From NCBI GenBank assembly GCA_964450725.1, contig CAYVGO010000003.1, positions 1 through 64,000 on the forward strand: 64,000 nt of DNA. Direction: 5' to 3'. Shown here piece by piece: positions 44,523-54,900 of the stretch (position 1 is the stretch's first letter; the number at the start of each line of letters is the position of its first letter). A program made the translations under genes and the position numbers. The notes beneath the pieces were generated by a model, which saw nothing but the letters and a program-made list of their open reading frames with translations, made no database searches and had not been told where the DNA came from. This DNA is from CAYVGO01 sp964450725. GTDB taxonomy: Bacteria > Bacteroidota > Bacteroidia > Bacteroidales > UBA932.

Positions 44523-45575
44523 ATGAAACTTTCACAATACAAATTTCATCTTCCTCAAGAATTATTATCTGAATATCCGGCACCCAATAGAGATGAATCT
44601 CGTTTAATGGTAGTACATAAAACCAGTGGGAAACTAGAACATAATACGTTTAAAGACATTTTAAAGTTTTTTAAATCCGGAGATACGCTAGTTCTGAACA
44701 ATACCAAAGTTTTCCCGGCTCGTCTCTATGGCAGTAAAGAAAAAACCGGTGCAACTATAGAAGTCTTTTTATTACGTGAACTGAACAGTGAACAACGTCT
44801 TTGGGATGTATTAGTGGAACCTGCCAGAAAAATCCGTATAGGCAACAAACTTTATTTTGAAAATGCTCCCGACTTGGTGGCCGAAGTAGTAGATAACACA
44901 ACCTCGAGAGGACGTACAATACGTTTTTTATATGATGGAGATTATGATGTTTTCAAAAAAGTGCTGTATGGGTTAGGAGAAACTCCACTTCCTCGTGAAG
45001 TCAGAAAAAATGTAGAACCGTTAGACGAAGATCGTTTTCAAACCATTTATGCTAAAAATGAAGGTGCTGTTGCTGCCCCTTTTGCTGGATTACATTTTAG
45101 TCGAGAGCTGTTAAAACGTTGTCAGATATTGGGTGTAAATATTGCTGAATTAACTCTTCATATCGGATTGGGATGTTTTCGAGAAATTGACATTGAAGAC
45201 CTAACCAAACACAGAATAGATGCTGAAGAAGTATCTATACCTCACGAAACCGTAGATATTGTGAACGCTACTAAAGACCAAAACAATAAAGTTTGTGCCG
45301 TAGGTACAACTTCCATGCGAGCGTTAGAAATATCTACAACGACAAAACAACGAATTACGCCCTATAAAGGATGGACAAATAAATTTATTTTCCCACCTTA
45401 TGACATCAATATTGCCGATATGCTCATTACCAACTTTCACCCCTCACAATCTTATCTCATGATGGTCGCGTCGGCATTTTCGGGCTATGAGTTATTGATG
45501 GAGGCTTATAATACCGCAGTGAAGGAAAAATATCGCTTTGGAGCTTATGGAGATGCCATGTTAGTCATTGATTAA
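44523..45575 (+). CDS. queA: S-adenosylmethionine:tRNA ribosyltransferase-isomerase
   Basis: The 350-residue protein has the QueA hallmarks FHLPQELLSEYPAPNRDESRLMV, DTLVLNNTKVFPARLYG, NEGAVAAPFAGLHF, LTLHIGLGCFR, AVGTTSMRALE and TNFHPSQSYLMMVASAF. It transfers the ribosyl part of SAM to preQ1 in tRNA, a late step of queuosine synthesis. It is a user of the SAM made by MetK. It is followed 43 bp later by a glycosyltransferase gene on the same strand. Confidence 0.97.
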   Translation: MKLSQYKFHLPQELLSEYPAPNRDESRLMVVHKTSGKLEHNTFKDILKFFKSGDTLVLNNTKVFPARLYGSKEKTGATIEVFLLRELNSEQRLWDVLVEPARKIRIGNKLYFENAPDLVAEVVDNTTSRGRTIRFLYDGDYDVFKKVLYGLGETPLPREVRKNVEPLDEDRFQTIYAKNEGAVAAPFAGLHFSRELLKRCQILGVNIAELTLHIGLGCFREIDIEDLTKHRIDAEEVSIPHETVDIVNATKDQNNKVCAVGTTSMRALEISTTTKQRITPYKGWTNKFIFPPYDINIADMLITNFHPSQSYLMMVASAFSGYELLMEAYNTAVKEKYRFGAYGDAMLVID

Positions 45576-45618
45576 TATTTTAACTTTATATCGGAACTAT
45601 AAATATTTTCACCCTCTC

Positions 45619-46764
45619 ATGAATATTATTATTGTTGGTACAGCACATCCTTTTCGGGGTGGAATTGCTGACTACAATGAACGCTTAGCGATTGAATTTC
45701 AACAACAAGGTCACATTGTTGAAATTTATACATTTACATTACAATATCCGTCGATATTATTTCCGGGAAAAACTCAATACACAGATTCTCCAGCCCCTCT
45801 AAATTTAAATATCTATAGAAAAGTAAATTCAATAAATCCACTAAATTGGTGGAAAGTCGGTCGTGAAATAAGAAAAAAGAGACCCGATTTGGTGATTACC
45901 CGTTTTTGGATACCTTTTATTGCTCCAAGTTTAGGGACAATTGCAAGATTAATACGTAAGAATAAATTTTCCAAAGTCATTGCGATTATTGACAATATGC
46001 TTCCTCACGAAAAACGTCCGGGGGATAAAATTTTGGCTCAATATTTTGTAAAATCAATAGATGGAATTATTACCATGTCGCATTCGGTATACAAAGATGT
46101 AGAAATGTTTGATACTGTAAAGCCGAAACTTTTTTCTCCTCATCCATTATATGACAACTTTGGAGAAAAATTACCTAAAAACACTTGTTGTGAAAATTTA
46201 CAACTATCACCGAACGACCGTTACGTACTTTTTTTTGGAATTATCCGAGATTACAAAGGATTAGACTTATTATTGAGAGCCTTTGCCAATAAAAAAATCA
46301 AAGCATTAAATATAAAATTAATTGTCGCGGGAGAATTTTATAATAATGCACAAGATTATTTTGCTTTAGAAAAAGAACTTGAACTATCTAATCAAATTAT
46401 TTGGTTCGATAGTTTTATTCCAAGTCATAAAGTAAAATATTTTTTTGGCATTGCAGATATTGTTGCACAACCATACAAATCTGCAACACAAAGCGGTGTA
46501 ACACAAATTGCATATCACTTTGAAAAACCGATATTGGTTACCAATGTGGGAGGGTTAAGTGAAATTGTGCCAGATGGGAAAGTTGGTTATTGTGTCAATC
46601 CTAATGTTGAGGAAATTACCCATGCGTTGATTGATTTTTTCACAACTTCTAAAGAAGACTTTTTCCACCAGAACATTTTGATAGAAAAGCAAAAATATTC
46701 TTGGGAAAGCATGATCAAGAGTATTATGGAAGTATATCAGAAGATTGAGGATGCAAAAAAATAA
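45619..46764 (+). CDS. Glycosyltransferase family 4
   Basis: Starting at the ATG at 45619 (MNIIIVGTAHPFRGGIADYNERLA) the protein has 381 residues; an in-frame ATG at 45568 overlaps the queA end. Two Rossmann-type halves are present. The C-terminal half has VLFFGIIRDYKGLDLLLRAFA and the donor-site SGVTQIAYHFEKPILVTNVGGLSEIV of GT4 enzymes. It probably builds a surface glycan or glycolipid at the inner membrane. Donor and acceptor are unknown. It converges with the amidase gene, with only 5 bp between stop codons. Confidence 0.9.
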   Translation: MNIIIVGTAHPFRGGIADYNERLAIEFQQQGHIVEIYTFTLQYPSILFPGKTQYTDSPAPLNLNIYRKVNSINPLNWWKVGREIRKKRPDLVITRFWIPFIAPSLGTIARLIRKNKFSKVIAIIDNMLPHEKRPGDKILAQYFVKSIDGIITMSHSVYKDVEMFDTVKPKLFSPHPLYDNFGEKLPKNTCCENLQLSPNDRYVLFFGIIRDYKGLDLLLRAFANKKIKALNIKLIVAGEFYNNAQDYFALEKELELSNQIIWFDSFIPSHKVKYFFGIADIVAQPYKSATQSGVTQIAYHFEKPILVTNVGGLSEIVPDGKVGYCVNPNVEEITHALIDFFTTSKEDFFHQNILIEKQKYSWESMIKSIMEVYQKIEDAKK

Positions 46765-46769
46765 TAACC

Positions 46770-47897
46770 TTACTTTATTTTCCCATCTTCTGTAGTAATA
46801 ATAAAAGCCTTTGGAAACTTTTCTCGAATTTTTTCTAAAATTCTTTTCGCAGATTCTTTGGTCATTTCACTACCTACACAATATTTATATTCATCTTCAT
46901 TAAAGGGAAAAGCATACACTTTTTTTTCACCTTTAAACTCTCTTGAATTCATCGGAATTTTTTTCCCCGACAAAATTTGCACATGATAGCGAATTTGCGG
47001 AATATCTTTTGTCGTATCTTGAGTTTTTTCTGGCACCTCTCTAAAAGTACGGATTGCTTCATCACTATTGGGAACATCGGGAACTATCTTTGCAAATAAT
47101 GGATCTTCTTCCCATTTAGATTTATAGTTTTTTATAGCATCTGCAATAGATGTCGCAATAATATCCTGTCCTTTTGTAGTTTTCAAAAAAGCCTCTTCCT
47201 GTTTATTGGAAATAAATCCCATTTCGACTAAAATTGATGGCATCGCCGCATGCCACAGCACTAAATAAGGTGCAGGTTTTACTCCTCTGCTTGTTCTACC
47301 TTGTGTTACAAAGTTTTCTTCAACAAAAGAAGCCAGCGCAAAACTTTGGTCAAAATACATTTTTTGCTTCAAATCAAATTCAATCGACGAACTTGTCAGT
47401 TGAGTGATATCAATATATTTGGTTTGGTAGTTGTCTTCAAATTTAATATCCGCATTTTCTTTCAATACAAGTTCCAAATTTAAACCTAATTTATCTTCAC
47501 CCATCACAAAAGTTTCTGTTCCGAAAGGTGTCGCACTTTTTGTTGAATTAGCATGAATCGATATAAATAAATCAGCTTTATTTTTATTGGCAAATAAACT
47601 CCGATCTTCTAAATTTATAAATGTATCGGTACTTCTTGTATAAAGTACTCTGACATCTTTCATCTCCTTTTTTATCTTTGCACCAACTTTTAAAGCCACA
47701 GCGAGCACAAGATCTTTCTCCTTAATTAGTTTGGATGTTGCACCTGCAGATTTTCCACCATGTCCGGGGTCTAACACAACGGTCATTTTGTATTTTTTTT
47801 GCTGTGCCTGTAATGTAGAATTACAGAAAAGGCAAACTGAGGCCAAAAAGATGACCATAAAAGTATATCGAAAAGCGGTCATTGTTTTATTCAACAT
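46770..47897 (-). CDS. N-acetylmuramoyl-L-alanine amidase (Amidase_3) with SPOR-like C-terminus
   Basis: The likely start is the ATG at 47897 or 47882, just before a signal peptide (FMVIFLASVCLFC). The Amidase_3 domain carries the zinc-site VVLDPGHGG, the ADLFISIHANS histidine and the catalytic Glu in ILVEMGFISN. After a linker a SPOR-like domain begins at RYHVQILSGKKIP and runs to the end, suitable for binding denuded septal peptidoglycan. The enzyme cleaves the bond between MurNAc and L-Ala, as in daughter-cell separation. It is divergent from lptD, so envelope genes share this regulatory gap. Confidence 0.93.
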   Translation of the reverse strand: MLNKTMTAFRYTFMVIFLASVCLFCNSTLQAQQKKYKMTVVLDPGHGGKSAGATSKLIKEKDLVLAVALKVGAKIKKEMKDVRVLYTRSTDTFINLEDRSLFANKNKADLFISIHANSTKSATPFGTETFVMGEDKLGLNLELVLKENADIKFEDNYQTKYIDITQLTSSSIEFDLKQKMYFDQSFALASFVEENFVTQGRTSRGVKPAPYLVLWHAAMPSILVEMGFISNKQEEAFLKTTKGQDIIATSIADAIKNYKSKWEEDPLFAKIVPDVPNSDEAIRTFREVPEKTQDTTKDIPQIRYHVQILSGKKIPMNSREFKGEKKVYAFPFNEDEYKYCVGSEMTKESAKRILEKIREKFPKAFIITTEDGKIK

Positions 47898-47987
47898 TTT
47901 GAATATTGATACAAGGTAGTTGCGGGGATAATTTTCATAGTCATTATCTTTTTTATAATTTTGCGATGTTTTGGAAAATTCCAATGT

Positions 47988-47995
47988 TACTTTTG
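47988..47995 (+). promoter_or_regulatory. Bacteroidota -7 box (TACTTTTG) of lptD
   Basis: TACTTTTG fits TAnnTTTG. TTTG words at 47960-47963 and 47970-47973 give spacers of 24 and 14 nt, neither ideal. The ATG at 48062 is 66 nt downstream. Confidence 0.5.
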
Positions 47996-48061
47996 GATTA
48001 AAATTGTAGAATTAATTCCCCTTCTCGGGTGCAAAAATACAAAAAAAATATCATATCTTTT

Positions 48062-50716
48062 ATGACAATCAACCTTCGCCCTCTTTGCGGAGTATTGTTG
48101 TTTTTATTTTTTTGTATTGAATTACCTTCCTTGTATGGTATAGAAAGTGAAAATCCAACTTCAACAAATCCATTTATGAGAGATTCCGCTTCACAAGGCA
48201 TTACTGTCATGCAAGACTCCACTTTACAAGGTCTTGACTCCCTGTCTTTTTCATCAGATACAATACAGGACTCCAGCAAAGTAGATACTTTAGACTTACA
48301 AATCTCAGACGATTTTGATCAACCTATTTTATCTGAGGGTAAAGATTCTACTCAAATTGAATTTACAGATAATGGTATTTTAGTTCATATCTATGGAGAG
48401 GGAAGCGTAAAATTTCAAGATGCTGACCTTAAAGCCGATTATATCCGCTTCAATACAAAAACTAAAGTTGCCTTTGCCCGAGGAACCAAAGATTCTTTAG
48501 ACAATATCAAAGGAAAGCCGGTTTTCAAACAAGGAAAAGAAGAACTTACGATGGATTCTATGCACTTTAATCTATCGACCAAAAAAGCCAAAATTTATGG
48601 TGTAGTAACTCGGCAAGATGACGGATTTATGCACGGTTCTGTCGTTAAACGTCAACCAGACCAATCTATACATATTGCAAAAGGAAAATATACAACTTGT
48701 GATGCTGATCATCCTCACTTCTATCTGGCCTTAACTAAAGCAAAAACAACTCCAGGAAGTACTACTGTTTTAGGTCCTTCTTATTTTGTACTGATGGACG
48801 TTCCTACACCTTTATTTCTTCCTTTCGCTCTCATTCCCAAATCTTCTTCTCGACAATCAGGAATTTTATTTCCATCTTTTGGTGAAGAAGCAAGCAGAGG
48901 TTTTTTCATTAGAGATGGCGGATACTATTTTGCTTTTAACGATCACATGGATTTAGCCCTTACCGGAAGTTACTGGACATTAGGTTCTTGGCAAATTAGT
49001 GCCAGATCTCAGTATTTGTGGAGATATAAATTTAGTGGAGGTTTTAATCTTTCTTTTGCCCGTAATGTTGTAGGGGATAAAAACGGTCCGGACTACCAAA
49101 CAAGCGACGCTTTTTCGGCAAATGTACAATTAACCCAAGATCCAAAATTTCGTCCAAACAGTACTTTGTCTGTAAGTGTTAATTATGCAAGTTCAAGTTA
49201 TAAAAGATATAATGAGACGACGCTAAACAATGCACTGACAAATACCACACAGTCAAGTATTAACTACTCTCAGCGATTTCCCAATACACCATTTGATTTT
49301 AATATTGGAGGAAATATGTCTCATAATACCAGAGACAGTGTGATTAACCTCAATCTGCCGTCTATCAATTTCAATGTAGCACGCATTACTCCTTTCAAGA
49401 AAAAAAACAGATCCGGTAAAACTAAATGGTACGAAGACATTGGATTTACATTAACAACTCAGTTTCAAAACTCGGTAAATGCTAAAGAAAAAGAATTTTC
49501 TGACATAAATCGCTTGTTCAAAAAAATGCGTAACGGCATACAATATACTCCGAGCATTTCACTCTCATTGACAGACTTGATTCCTTTTGTTACCGTATCA
49601 CCCAGTATTTCTTACAACGGACGTTTTTACTTTCAGCAAATCCGACAAACTTGGGTTGACGAAGATTCCCTGCAATATATCCGTAAAGATACTATCAGAG
49701 GATTGACACACTCCTACAATTTTTCTACCGGCATAAGTTTGAGCACAAGGCTTTACGGAATGTATCAATTCAATCAAACCGGGTTAATCCGTGCTATTCG
49801 ACACGTCGCAACTCCCAACCTCTCTTTCAGTTGGAATCCTGACTTTAGTGACAAAATGTGGGGAATGTACAGAGAGGTACAAACAGATACTTTAGGAACA
49901 ACAAAGCGATATGCTATTCATGAAGGTGGAATTTACGGAACTGCCGGACAAGGGCAAGTAATGTCTATGGGATTTGGGCTCGACAATACATTGGAAATGA
50001 AAGTACGATCAAAAAAAGACACAGTCAAAGGAACACAAATCATCAAAATACTTGAAGGACTACGAATTAGCGGTAGTTATAACTTTCTGGCTGATTCTAT
50101 GAAATTATCGACACTTCCTTTTAGCGGAAGAACTACAATTTGGAAAATTGGTATTAACTTCAGTGGCACGTTAAATCCTTATGGCATTGACAAAGAGGGA
50201 AGAGTTGTAAAAGATTGGGCTTTAAAAGTTAATAAGCAACTTGTCAGATTAACTTCTTTCAGATTTTCTTTCGGATATTCCTTCAACAGGGAAGAAAAAT
50301 ATAACAATTCTGAACCTTATCCCGTCTATCACGCCTTTGACCCTCATCAAAAATACCAAGACATGTTATTCCGCTATGCCGACTTTTCACTACCTTGGTC
50401 TTTAAATGTAAATTACAGTTTTGATTACTCTAAAAACGGCTGGACACCTAAAATCTCACAAACTTTAGGATTTTCCGGAGATGTAAGTTTGGGTAAAAAG
50501 TGGAAAATCGGCATTCAGTCAGGCTGGGATTTTCAAGCAATGAAAATCAGCAGTACGAGTATCAATCTTCATCGAGATTTACATTGTTGGGAATTACGAT
50601 TTTCATGGATTCCTATCGGATCATGGCAAAGTTGGAACTTTGGAATCAATATTAAGTCGGCAATTCTGAAAGATTTAAAATACGAAAAGAATAAGAGTCG
50701 TTTTGACACTTACTAA
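48062..50716 (+). CDS. lptD: LptD-family lipopolysaccharide assembly outer membrane protein
   Basis: The ATG at 48062 (MTINLRPLCGVLLFLFFCIE, a signal peptide) gives 884 residues; a GTG 33 bp upstream is possible but lacks a signal. An acidic low-complexity stretch (about residues 30-85) precedes an OstA/LptA-like jellyroll (VHIYGEGSVKFQDADLKADYI, MDSMHFNLSTKKAKIYGV). The conserved FVLMDVPTPLFLPFALIP and RQSGILFPSFGEEASRGFF come next, then a large beta-barrel. It should place LPS in the outer leaflet. Its partner LptE is not visible here. The gene is divergent from the amidase gene. Confidence 0.9.
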   Translation: MTINLRPLCGVLLFLFFCIELPSLYGIESENPTSTNPFMRDSASQGITVMQDSTLQGLDSLSFSSDTIQDSSKVDTLDLQISDDFDQPILSEGKDSTQIEFTDNGILVHIYGEGSVKFQDADLKADYIRFNTKTKVAFARGTKDSLDNIKGKPVFKQGKEELTMDSMHFNLSTKKAKIYGVVTRQDDGFMHGSVVKRQPDQSIHIAKGKYTTCDADHPHFYLALTKAKTTPGSTTVLGPSYFVLMDVPTPLFLPFALIPKSSSRQSGILFPSFGEEASRGFFIRDGGYYFAFNDHMDLALTGSYWTLGSWQISARSQYLWRYKFSGGFNLSFARNVVGDKNGPDYQTSDAFSANVQLTQDPKFRPNSTLSVSVNYASSSYKRYNETTLNNALTNTTQSSINYSQRFPNTPFDFNIGGNMSHNTRDSVINLNLPSINFNVARITPFKKKNRSGKTKWYEDIGFTLTTQFQNSVNAKEKEFSDINRLFKKMRNGIQYTPSISLSLTDLIPFVTVSPSISYNGRFYFQQIRQTWVDEDSLQYIRKDTIRGLTHSYNFSTGISLSTRLYGMYQFNQTGLIRAIRHVATPNLSFSWNPDFSDKMWGMYREVQTDTLGTTKRYAIHEGGIYGTAGQGQVMSMGFGLDNTLEMKVRSKKDTVKGTQIIKILEGLRISGSYNFLADSMKLSTLPFSGRTTIWKIGINFSGTLNPYGIDKEGRVVKDWALKVNKQLVRLTSFRFSFGYSFNREEKYNNSEPYPVYHAFDPHQKYQDMLFRYADFSLPWSLNVNYSFDYSKNGWTPKISQTLGFSGDVSLGKKWKIGIQSGWDFQAMKISSTSINLHRDLHCWELRFSWIPIGSWQSWNFGINIKSAILKDLKYEKNKSRFDTY

Positions 50717-50794
50717 ATTTCACAAATGCAGAATGTATCATGATGTACACTCTATAAAAAACATTTTACATTCTTAATTCTACATTTTATATAC

Positions 50795-53700
50795 GTGCCA
50801 TTACGAGTTTACAAAGCATCTGCGGGTAGCGGTAAAACATACAGACTTACCAAAGAGTATCTCAAACTCTTATTTACTCAATCTATTCCTAAAAGTTATC
50901 GGACAATTCTTGCGGTTACCTTTACAAATAAGGCAACGGAAGAAATGAAAACCAGAATTTTACAGGAGATTAATGACTTGGCAAGTGGAGATGAGCAGAA
51001 GTTAAAAACATTTTACGACGAACTGCAGCAAGATAACCATTTACGTACAACAGAAAATGAAAAAGAGTTATCTAAAGATGTTAAACTTTACCGACTACAA
51101 CAGCAGGCCATACAACTCAGGTCTGATATTCTTCACGACTATTCTCAATTCTCAATCCTTACTATTGATAAATTTTTCCATCGAATTCTACAGTCATTTA
51201 TCCGTGAGGCAAATATAGATATGGGTTATGAAATAGAATTAGATAGTACTAAAATAGTTGAATTTGCGGTTGAAAAGGCTTTAGAAAATGCTTTACTGGA
51301 TAAGGATAAACAAAAAATAATCCTCAACAAAATCGAAGAACTCTTATTGAGTGACAAAAAGTGGGATGTCTTTAAAAAGCAATTAATCAGATTGAGTGAA
51401 AAAATAGATAGTGAAAAATTTGAAGAAGTAATGTCTGAAAATCCACAGATAGGAATGAACGAAGAGTGGTTGACTTACAGAAAAAAGATTATTGACATTA
51501 TTTATTCTTTTGAAAAAGAGATAGCAAGTTTAGGAATGTCCGGACAACACCTGCTGCAAAAGGCTAATCTTACGACATTTGATTTTGCTTACGGAAAATC
51601 AAGTTTTGCTACAATATTGGATAGGGCAGTCAACGGAGATTTTACATTTTTTGATCAAACAAGGTGGAAAGATGCGATAGACCAATGTCAGAAGTGGTAT
51701 TCAAAAAAATCTGACAAAATAGAACAAATTACAGCAGTTTACCCTCTGCTCAACCCTGTTCTACAACAAATACTTCAGCACATTACTCTTCATCAACAAC
51801 AATATTGGACAGCAACGGCCGTAGAAAAAAATCTGGTATATCTATTCATGCTCAATGACATTGCCGAACAAATAAGACTGCAATGTAAAGAAAACAATGT
51901 GTTGACCATTAACGAAATTACGTCAACCATTCAAGCGCTCATTCAGCATACTGATGCTCCTTTTATCTACGAAAAAACGGGTAATAGATACTATCACTTT
52001 ATGTTAGATGAATTTCAAGACACTTCACAACGACAATGGAACTGTTTTTCACCACTTATCAAAAACAGTTTGGCAAGCGGAGGTTCAGATTTGGTTGTTG
52101 GAGATGTTAAACAAAGTATTTACAGGTGGAGAAACGGAAACTGGAAAATTCTCGGCAATACAATAGAACATGAATTTTCGACCATTACACCCGCAGAAAT
52201 CATTACACTGTCAAGCAATTACAGAAGTTTATCTGTCATCGTAGAGTTTAATAACAACCTTTTTAAAACTATTCCGGCGGTAATGACCGATAGATTAGAA
52301 CAAATCTACGGAGTTTCTGAACAGGAGATACCCATTGTCAAAATTTACCAAGATGCTGTACAACAAGTGCAAAAAGCGAACAGCGGTGGCTATGTGCAAT
52401 GTCGAATTATTGAAGCCTCAAAAGTGAAACTGGCAGAAGAACAAATTCTACAAGAACTGCCGCAGACCATTCTTCAAATTCTTTCTCGCGGATACCTTCC
52501 TAAAGATATTGCGATTCTTGTCAGAGAAAAAAAAGAGGGATATAAAATTATTGAAGCCATACAGCAATATAAGCAGCAAGCAAACATTGACCACAAACAA
52601 TTAGAAATTATTTCTCAAGATACACTGTCTCTAAACGAAATACCTGTTGTTCATTTCATTATTGCAGCATACCGATTAATTGATAATCCTGAAGATAAAT
52701 TATCTTTGGCACAAATGCAATGTTATTTATCGGAACACCGTCAAGAACCAAGAACCCACGACATATTTACGAGTCGATACAATGAACAGATAGAACAATT
52801 TGTAACGCTATGCACCGGGCTTTCCTTACTCGAAATATTTGAACAGACACTATCTACCTTTGCCATTAATACTCCTGAAAATATTACATTTATCCAAAAT
52901 CTGCATGCCGTTATCTTACAGCACTCTTTAAAAAATGCAGGAAATATCAAGCGGTTCTTAGACTATTGGAATGAGAAGGCAGATAATTTTAAAATTGAAA
53001 TTCCGTCGGAACAAAATGCCATCACACTACAAACGATTCATAAGTCTAAAGGATTACAATATAAAATTGTCATTATTCCTTTCTGCAACTGGGATTTAAC
53101 CATCAAAAAACAAAGTATTTTATGGTTATCTCCAACAACAGAACCTTTTAATTCCATCTCAAAACTCCCGATAGAATACAATAAAAGCCTACTGAATACT
53201 GGCTTTAAAGAAAGTGTTATTGACGAACTCTATGAAACCCGATTAGATAACCTCAACCTGCTTTATGTTGCACTGACACGTGCAGAACAAGAACTATATA
53301 TTTTTATTCCCAAAAAAGAGGGCAGTACTGATACCGAATTGTCAACTATAGACAATCTTTTGGTTCCTTATTTTGACACCTTACCCTCTTCCGAAAAAAA
53401 TCTGTGGCACTTTGGTGAACCACTCTATCAGAAGCAAAGTCTTGAAATAAAACTATCAGAAACAATTTGCAGTTATCCTTCTCTTCCTCACATCAGTAAA
53501 AAGTTACACGTTAAGTTGGTCAATGTACCCGACCTTTCAGAAAGTTTTCCAAAGCTTTTTGGAACTATTATGCACAAGGCTTTGCAATATATTACCGTGC
53601 CAGAAGATATTCCTCATGCCGTAGAAAGGCTGTGGGCAGAGAATTGGATACAGCAACAGAATAAAAAACCTTTAGAAAAACGTCTTGTAGAAATAGTAAA

Positions 53701-53983
53701 TCACCCGCAAGCAATACCTTTTTTTGACAAAAAATGGAAAGTTCTCACTGAGATAGAGTGGTTTTCCGGAGAAGAAAAAGAGATTATAAGACCGGATAGA
53801 ATGATGATTGACGGAAATACAGCATGGATTGTTGATTACAAATTCGGGCTTGTAAAAAGAGAACGTGATATTCAGCAAATGCAACATTATGTAGAAGTAA
53901 TTAAAAGAAGTACTCTTTTTACCCAAATCCAAAGTTTTATTTGGTATGTTCAACTTAATGAGCGAATCGAAATAAATGGTTAG
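50795..53983 (+). CDS. UvrD-type helicase with RecB-like nuclease domain (AddA-like)
   Basis: The GTG start at 50795 gives 1062 residues. Walker A is ASAGSGKTYRL at the very N-terminus. Helicase motifs follow: TFTNKATEEM, the Walker B LDEFQDTSQRQW, GDVKQSIYRWR, LSSNYRSL, TIHKSKGLQYKIV and YVALTRAEQELYIF. The C-terminal nuclease domain has PDRMMIDGNTAWIVDYKFG, the active-site segment of the RecB/AddA family. It should process double-strand DNA breaks for recombination. The AddB-like partner nuclease, usually adjacent in Bacteroidota, is not seen on either side. The gene lies 78 bp after lptD. Confidence 0.92.
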   Translation: MPLRVYKASAGSGKTYRLTKEYLKLLFTQSIPKSYRTILAVTFTNKATEEMKTRILQEINDLASGDEQKLKTFYDELQQDNHLRTTENEKELSKDVKLYRLQQQAIQLRSDILHDYSQFSILTIDKFFHRILQSFIREANIDMGYEIELDSTKIVEFAVEKALENALLDKDKQKIILNKIEELLLSDKKWDVFKKQLIRLSEKIDSEKFEEVMSENPQIGMNEEWLTYRKKIIDIIYSFEKEIASLGMSGQHLLQKANLTTFDFAYGKSSFATILDRAVNGDFTFFDQTRWKDAIDQCQKWYSKKSDKIEQITAVYPLLNPVLQQILQHITLHQQQYWTATAVEKNLVYLFMLNDIAEQIRLQCKENNVLTINEITSTIQALIQHTDAPFIYEKTGNRYYHFMLDEFQDTSQRQWNCFSPLIKNSLASGGSDLVVGDVKQSIYRWRNGNWKILGNTIEHEFSTITPAEIITLSSNYRSLSVIVEFNNNLFKTIPAVMTDRLEQIYGVSEQEIPIVKIYQDAVQQVQKANSGGYVQCRIIEASKVKLAEEQILQELPQTILQILSRGYLPKDIAILVREKKEGYKIIEAIQQYKQQANIDHKQLEIISQDTLSLNEIPVVHFIIAAYRLIDNPEDKLSLAQMQCYLSEHRQEPRTHDIFTSRYNEQIEQFVTLCTGLSLLEIFEQTLSTFAINTPENITFIQNLHAVILQHSLKNAGNIKRFLDYWNEKADNFKIEIPSEQNAITLQTIHKSKGLQYKIVIIPFCNWDLTIKKQSILWLSPTTEPFNSISKLPIEYNKSLLNTGFKESVIDELYETRLDNLNLLYVALTRAEQELYIFIPKKEGSTDTELSTIDNLLVPYFDTLPSSEKNLWHFGEPLYQKQSLEIKLSETICSYPSLPHISKKLHVKLVNVPDLSESFPKLFGTIMHKALQYITVPEDIPHAVERLWAENWIQQQNKKPLEKRLVEIVNHPQAIPFFDKKWKVLTEIEWFSGEEKEIIRPDRMMIDGNTAWIVDYKFGLVKRERDIQQMQHYVEVIKRSTLFTQIQSFIWYVQLNERIEING

Positions 53984-54077
53984 TGGCTATATCCAATAAT
54001 TCATTTCCTTGTTTAAAGTATAAAAGTCATTATTCCATTGGTTATTGTTATTTGTAGCAACTTTGTCATTGTTCAAA

Positions 54078-54109
54078 TTTGGGATGCTTATCAAAATAAC
54101 ATATCTTTG
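54078..54109 (+). promoter_or_regulatory. Complete Bacteroidota promoter of the ECF sigma gene
   Basis: TTTG (54078-54081), a 20-nt spacer and TATCTTTG (54102-54109) match the -33/-7 pair for the housekeeping sigma factor. The leader to the ATG at 54195 is about 80 nt. Confidence 0.8.
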
Positions 54110-54194
54110 CGAGGGTTAATTATATTACTTCTGTGGTTAATTGCTAACGAAGGTTTAAATGGTTATTACTAACTTGTAATTTTCATTCTTACGT

Positions 54195-54797
54195 ATGAAT
54201 GCTTCTCTCTTTTCTATGTCTGAAACTTCTGACAAGCAATTGTTGACACTACTACAACAAGGAGACCAAAAAGCATTTATTGTAATCTATGAAAGACATC
54301 ATAAACCTTTATATGTATTAGCCTATAAATACCTCAAAAATAAAGATTTGGCAAAAGATGCCGTACAGCAAATCTTTTTAAAACTTTGGGAATATCACAC
54401 AGCATTGACGATTAACATCAGTTTGCGTAATTATTTATACACCATGTTGAAAAACCATGTATTGAATGAGATTCGCAACCACACAACAGTGATAGAAAAG
54501 CACTATCAAATATTACAAGAATCCGTAGAATACGAAGAAGAACTGTTGGCAAAATTAGAAGAGCATGAAATGTTTGACCAACTTTACACTGCCATAGAAA
54601 GATTACCTGAGCAAAAACGAATGATTTGTCTTTATAAAATTAGAGAAAACCTATCCAATCAAGAAATTAGTGATAAAATGCAAATTTCTATTCCAACGGT
54701 AAAAACTCACTATACGCAAGCCATTAAAATATTACGACAACACTTTGAAAAATTGTGGGCTTTTTGTTTATTATGGATATATGTCAGTTGCAGTTAA
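54195..54797 (+). CDS. ECF RNA polymerase sigma factor (Bacteroidota FecI-like)
   Basis: The 200-residue protein has sigma-70 region 2 (FIVIYERHHKPLYVLAYKYL, KDAVQQIFLKLWE, LRNYLYTMLKNHVLNEI) and region 4 (LPEQKRMICLYKIRENLSNQEISDKMQIS followed by TVKTHYTQAIKIL), and no region 3. This is the family found with FecR and STN-type SusC genes. It should direct RNA polymerase to the SusC promoter at about 56.5 kb when released by FecR. An alternative start is the ATG at 54216. The FecR gene begins 103 bp downstream. Confidence 0.95.
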   Translation: MNASLFSMSETSDKQLLTLLQQGDQKAFIVIYERHHKPLYVLAYKYLKNKDLAKDAVQQIFLKLWEYHTALTINISLRNYLYTMLKNHVLNEIRNHTTVIEKHYQILQESVEYEEELLAKLEEHEMFDQLYTAIERLPEQKRMICLYKIRENLSNQEISDKMQISIPTVKTHYTQAIKILRQHFEKLWAFCLLWIYVSCS

Positions 54798-54900
54798 AAA
54801 ATGCAATAAACTCATACTTCTCTAAAGATTAATTGTCTATAAGAAGAAGGAATTACCTCATCTGAATTTTATTTCGACCATTAATTTACAATATTGTTTG

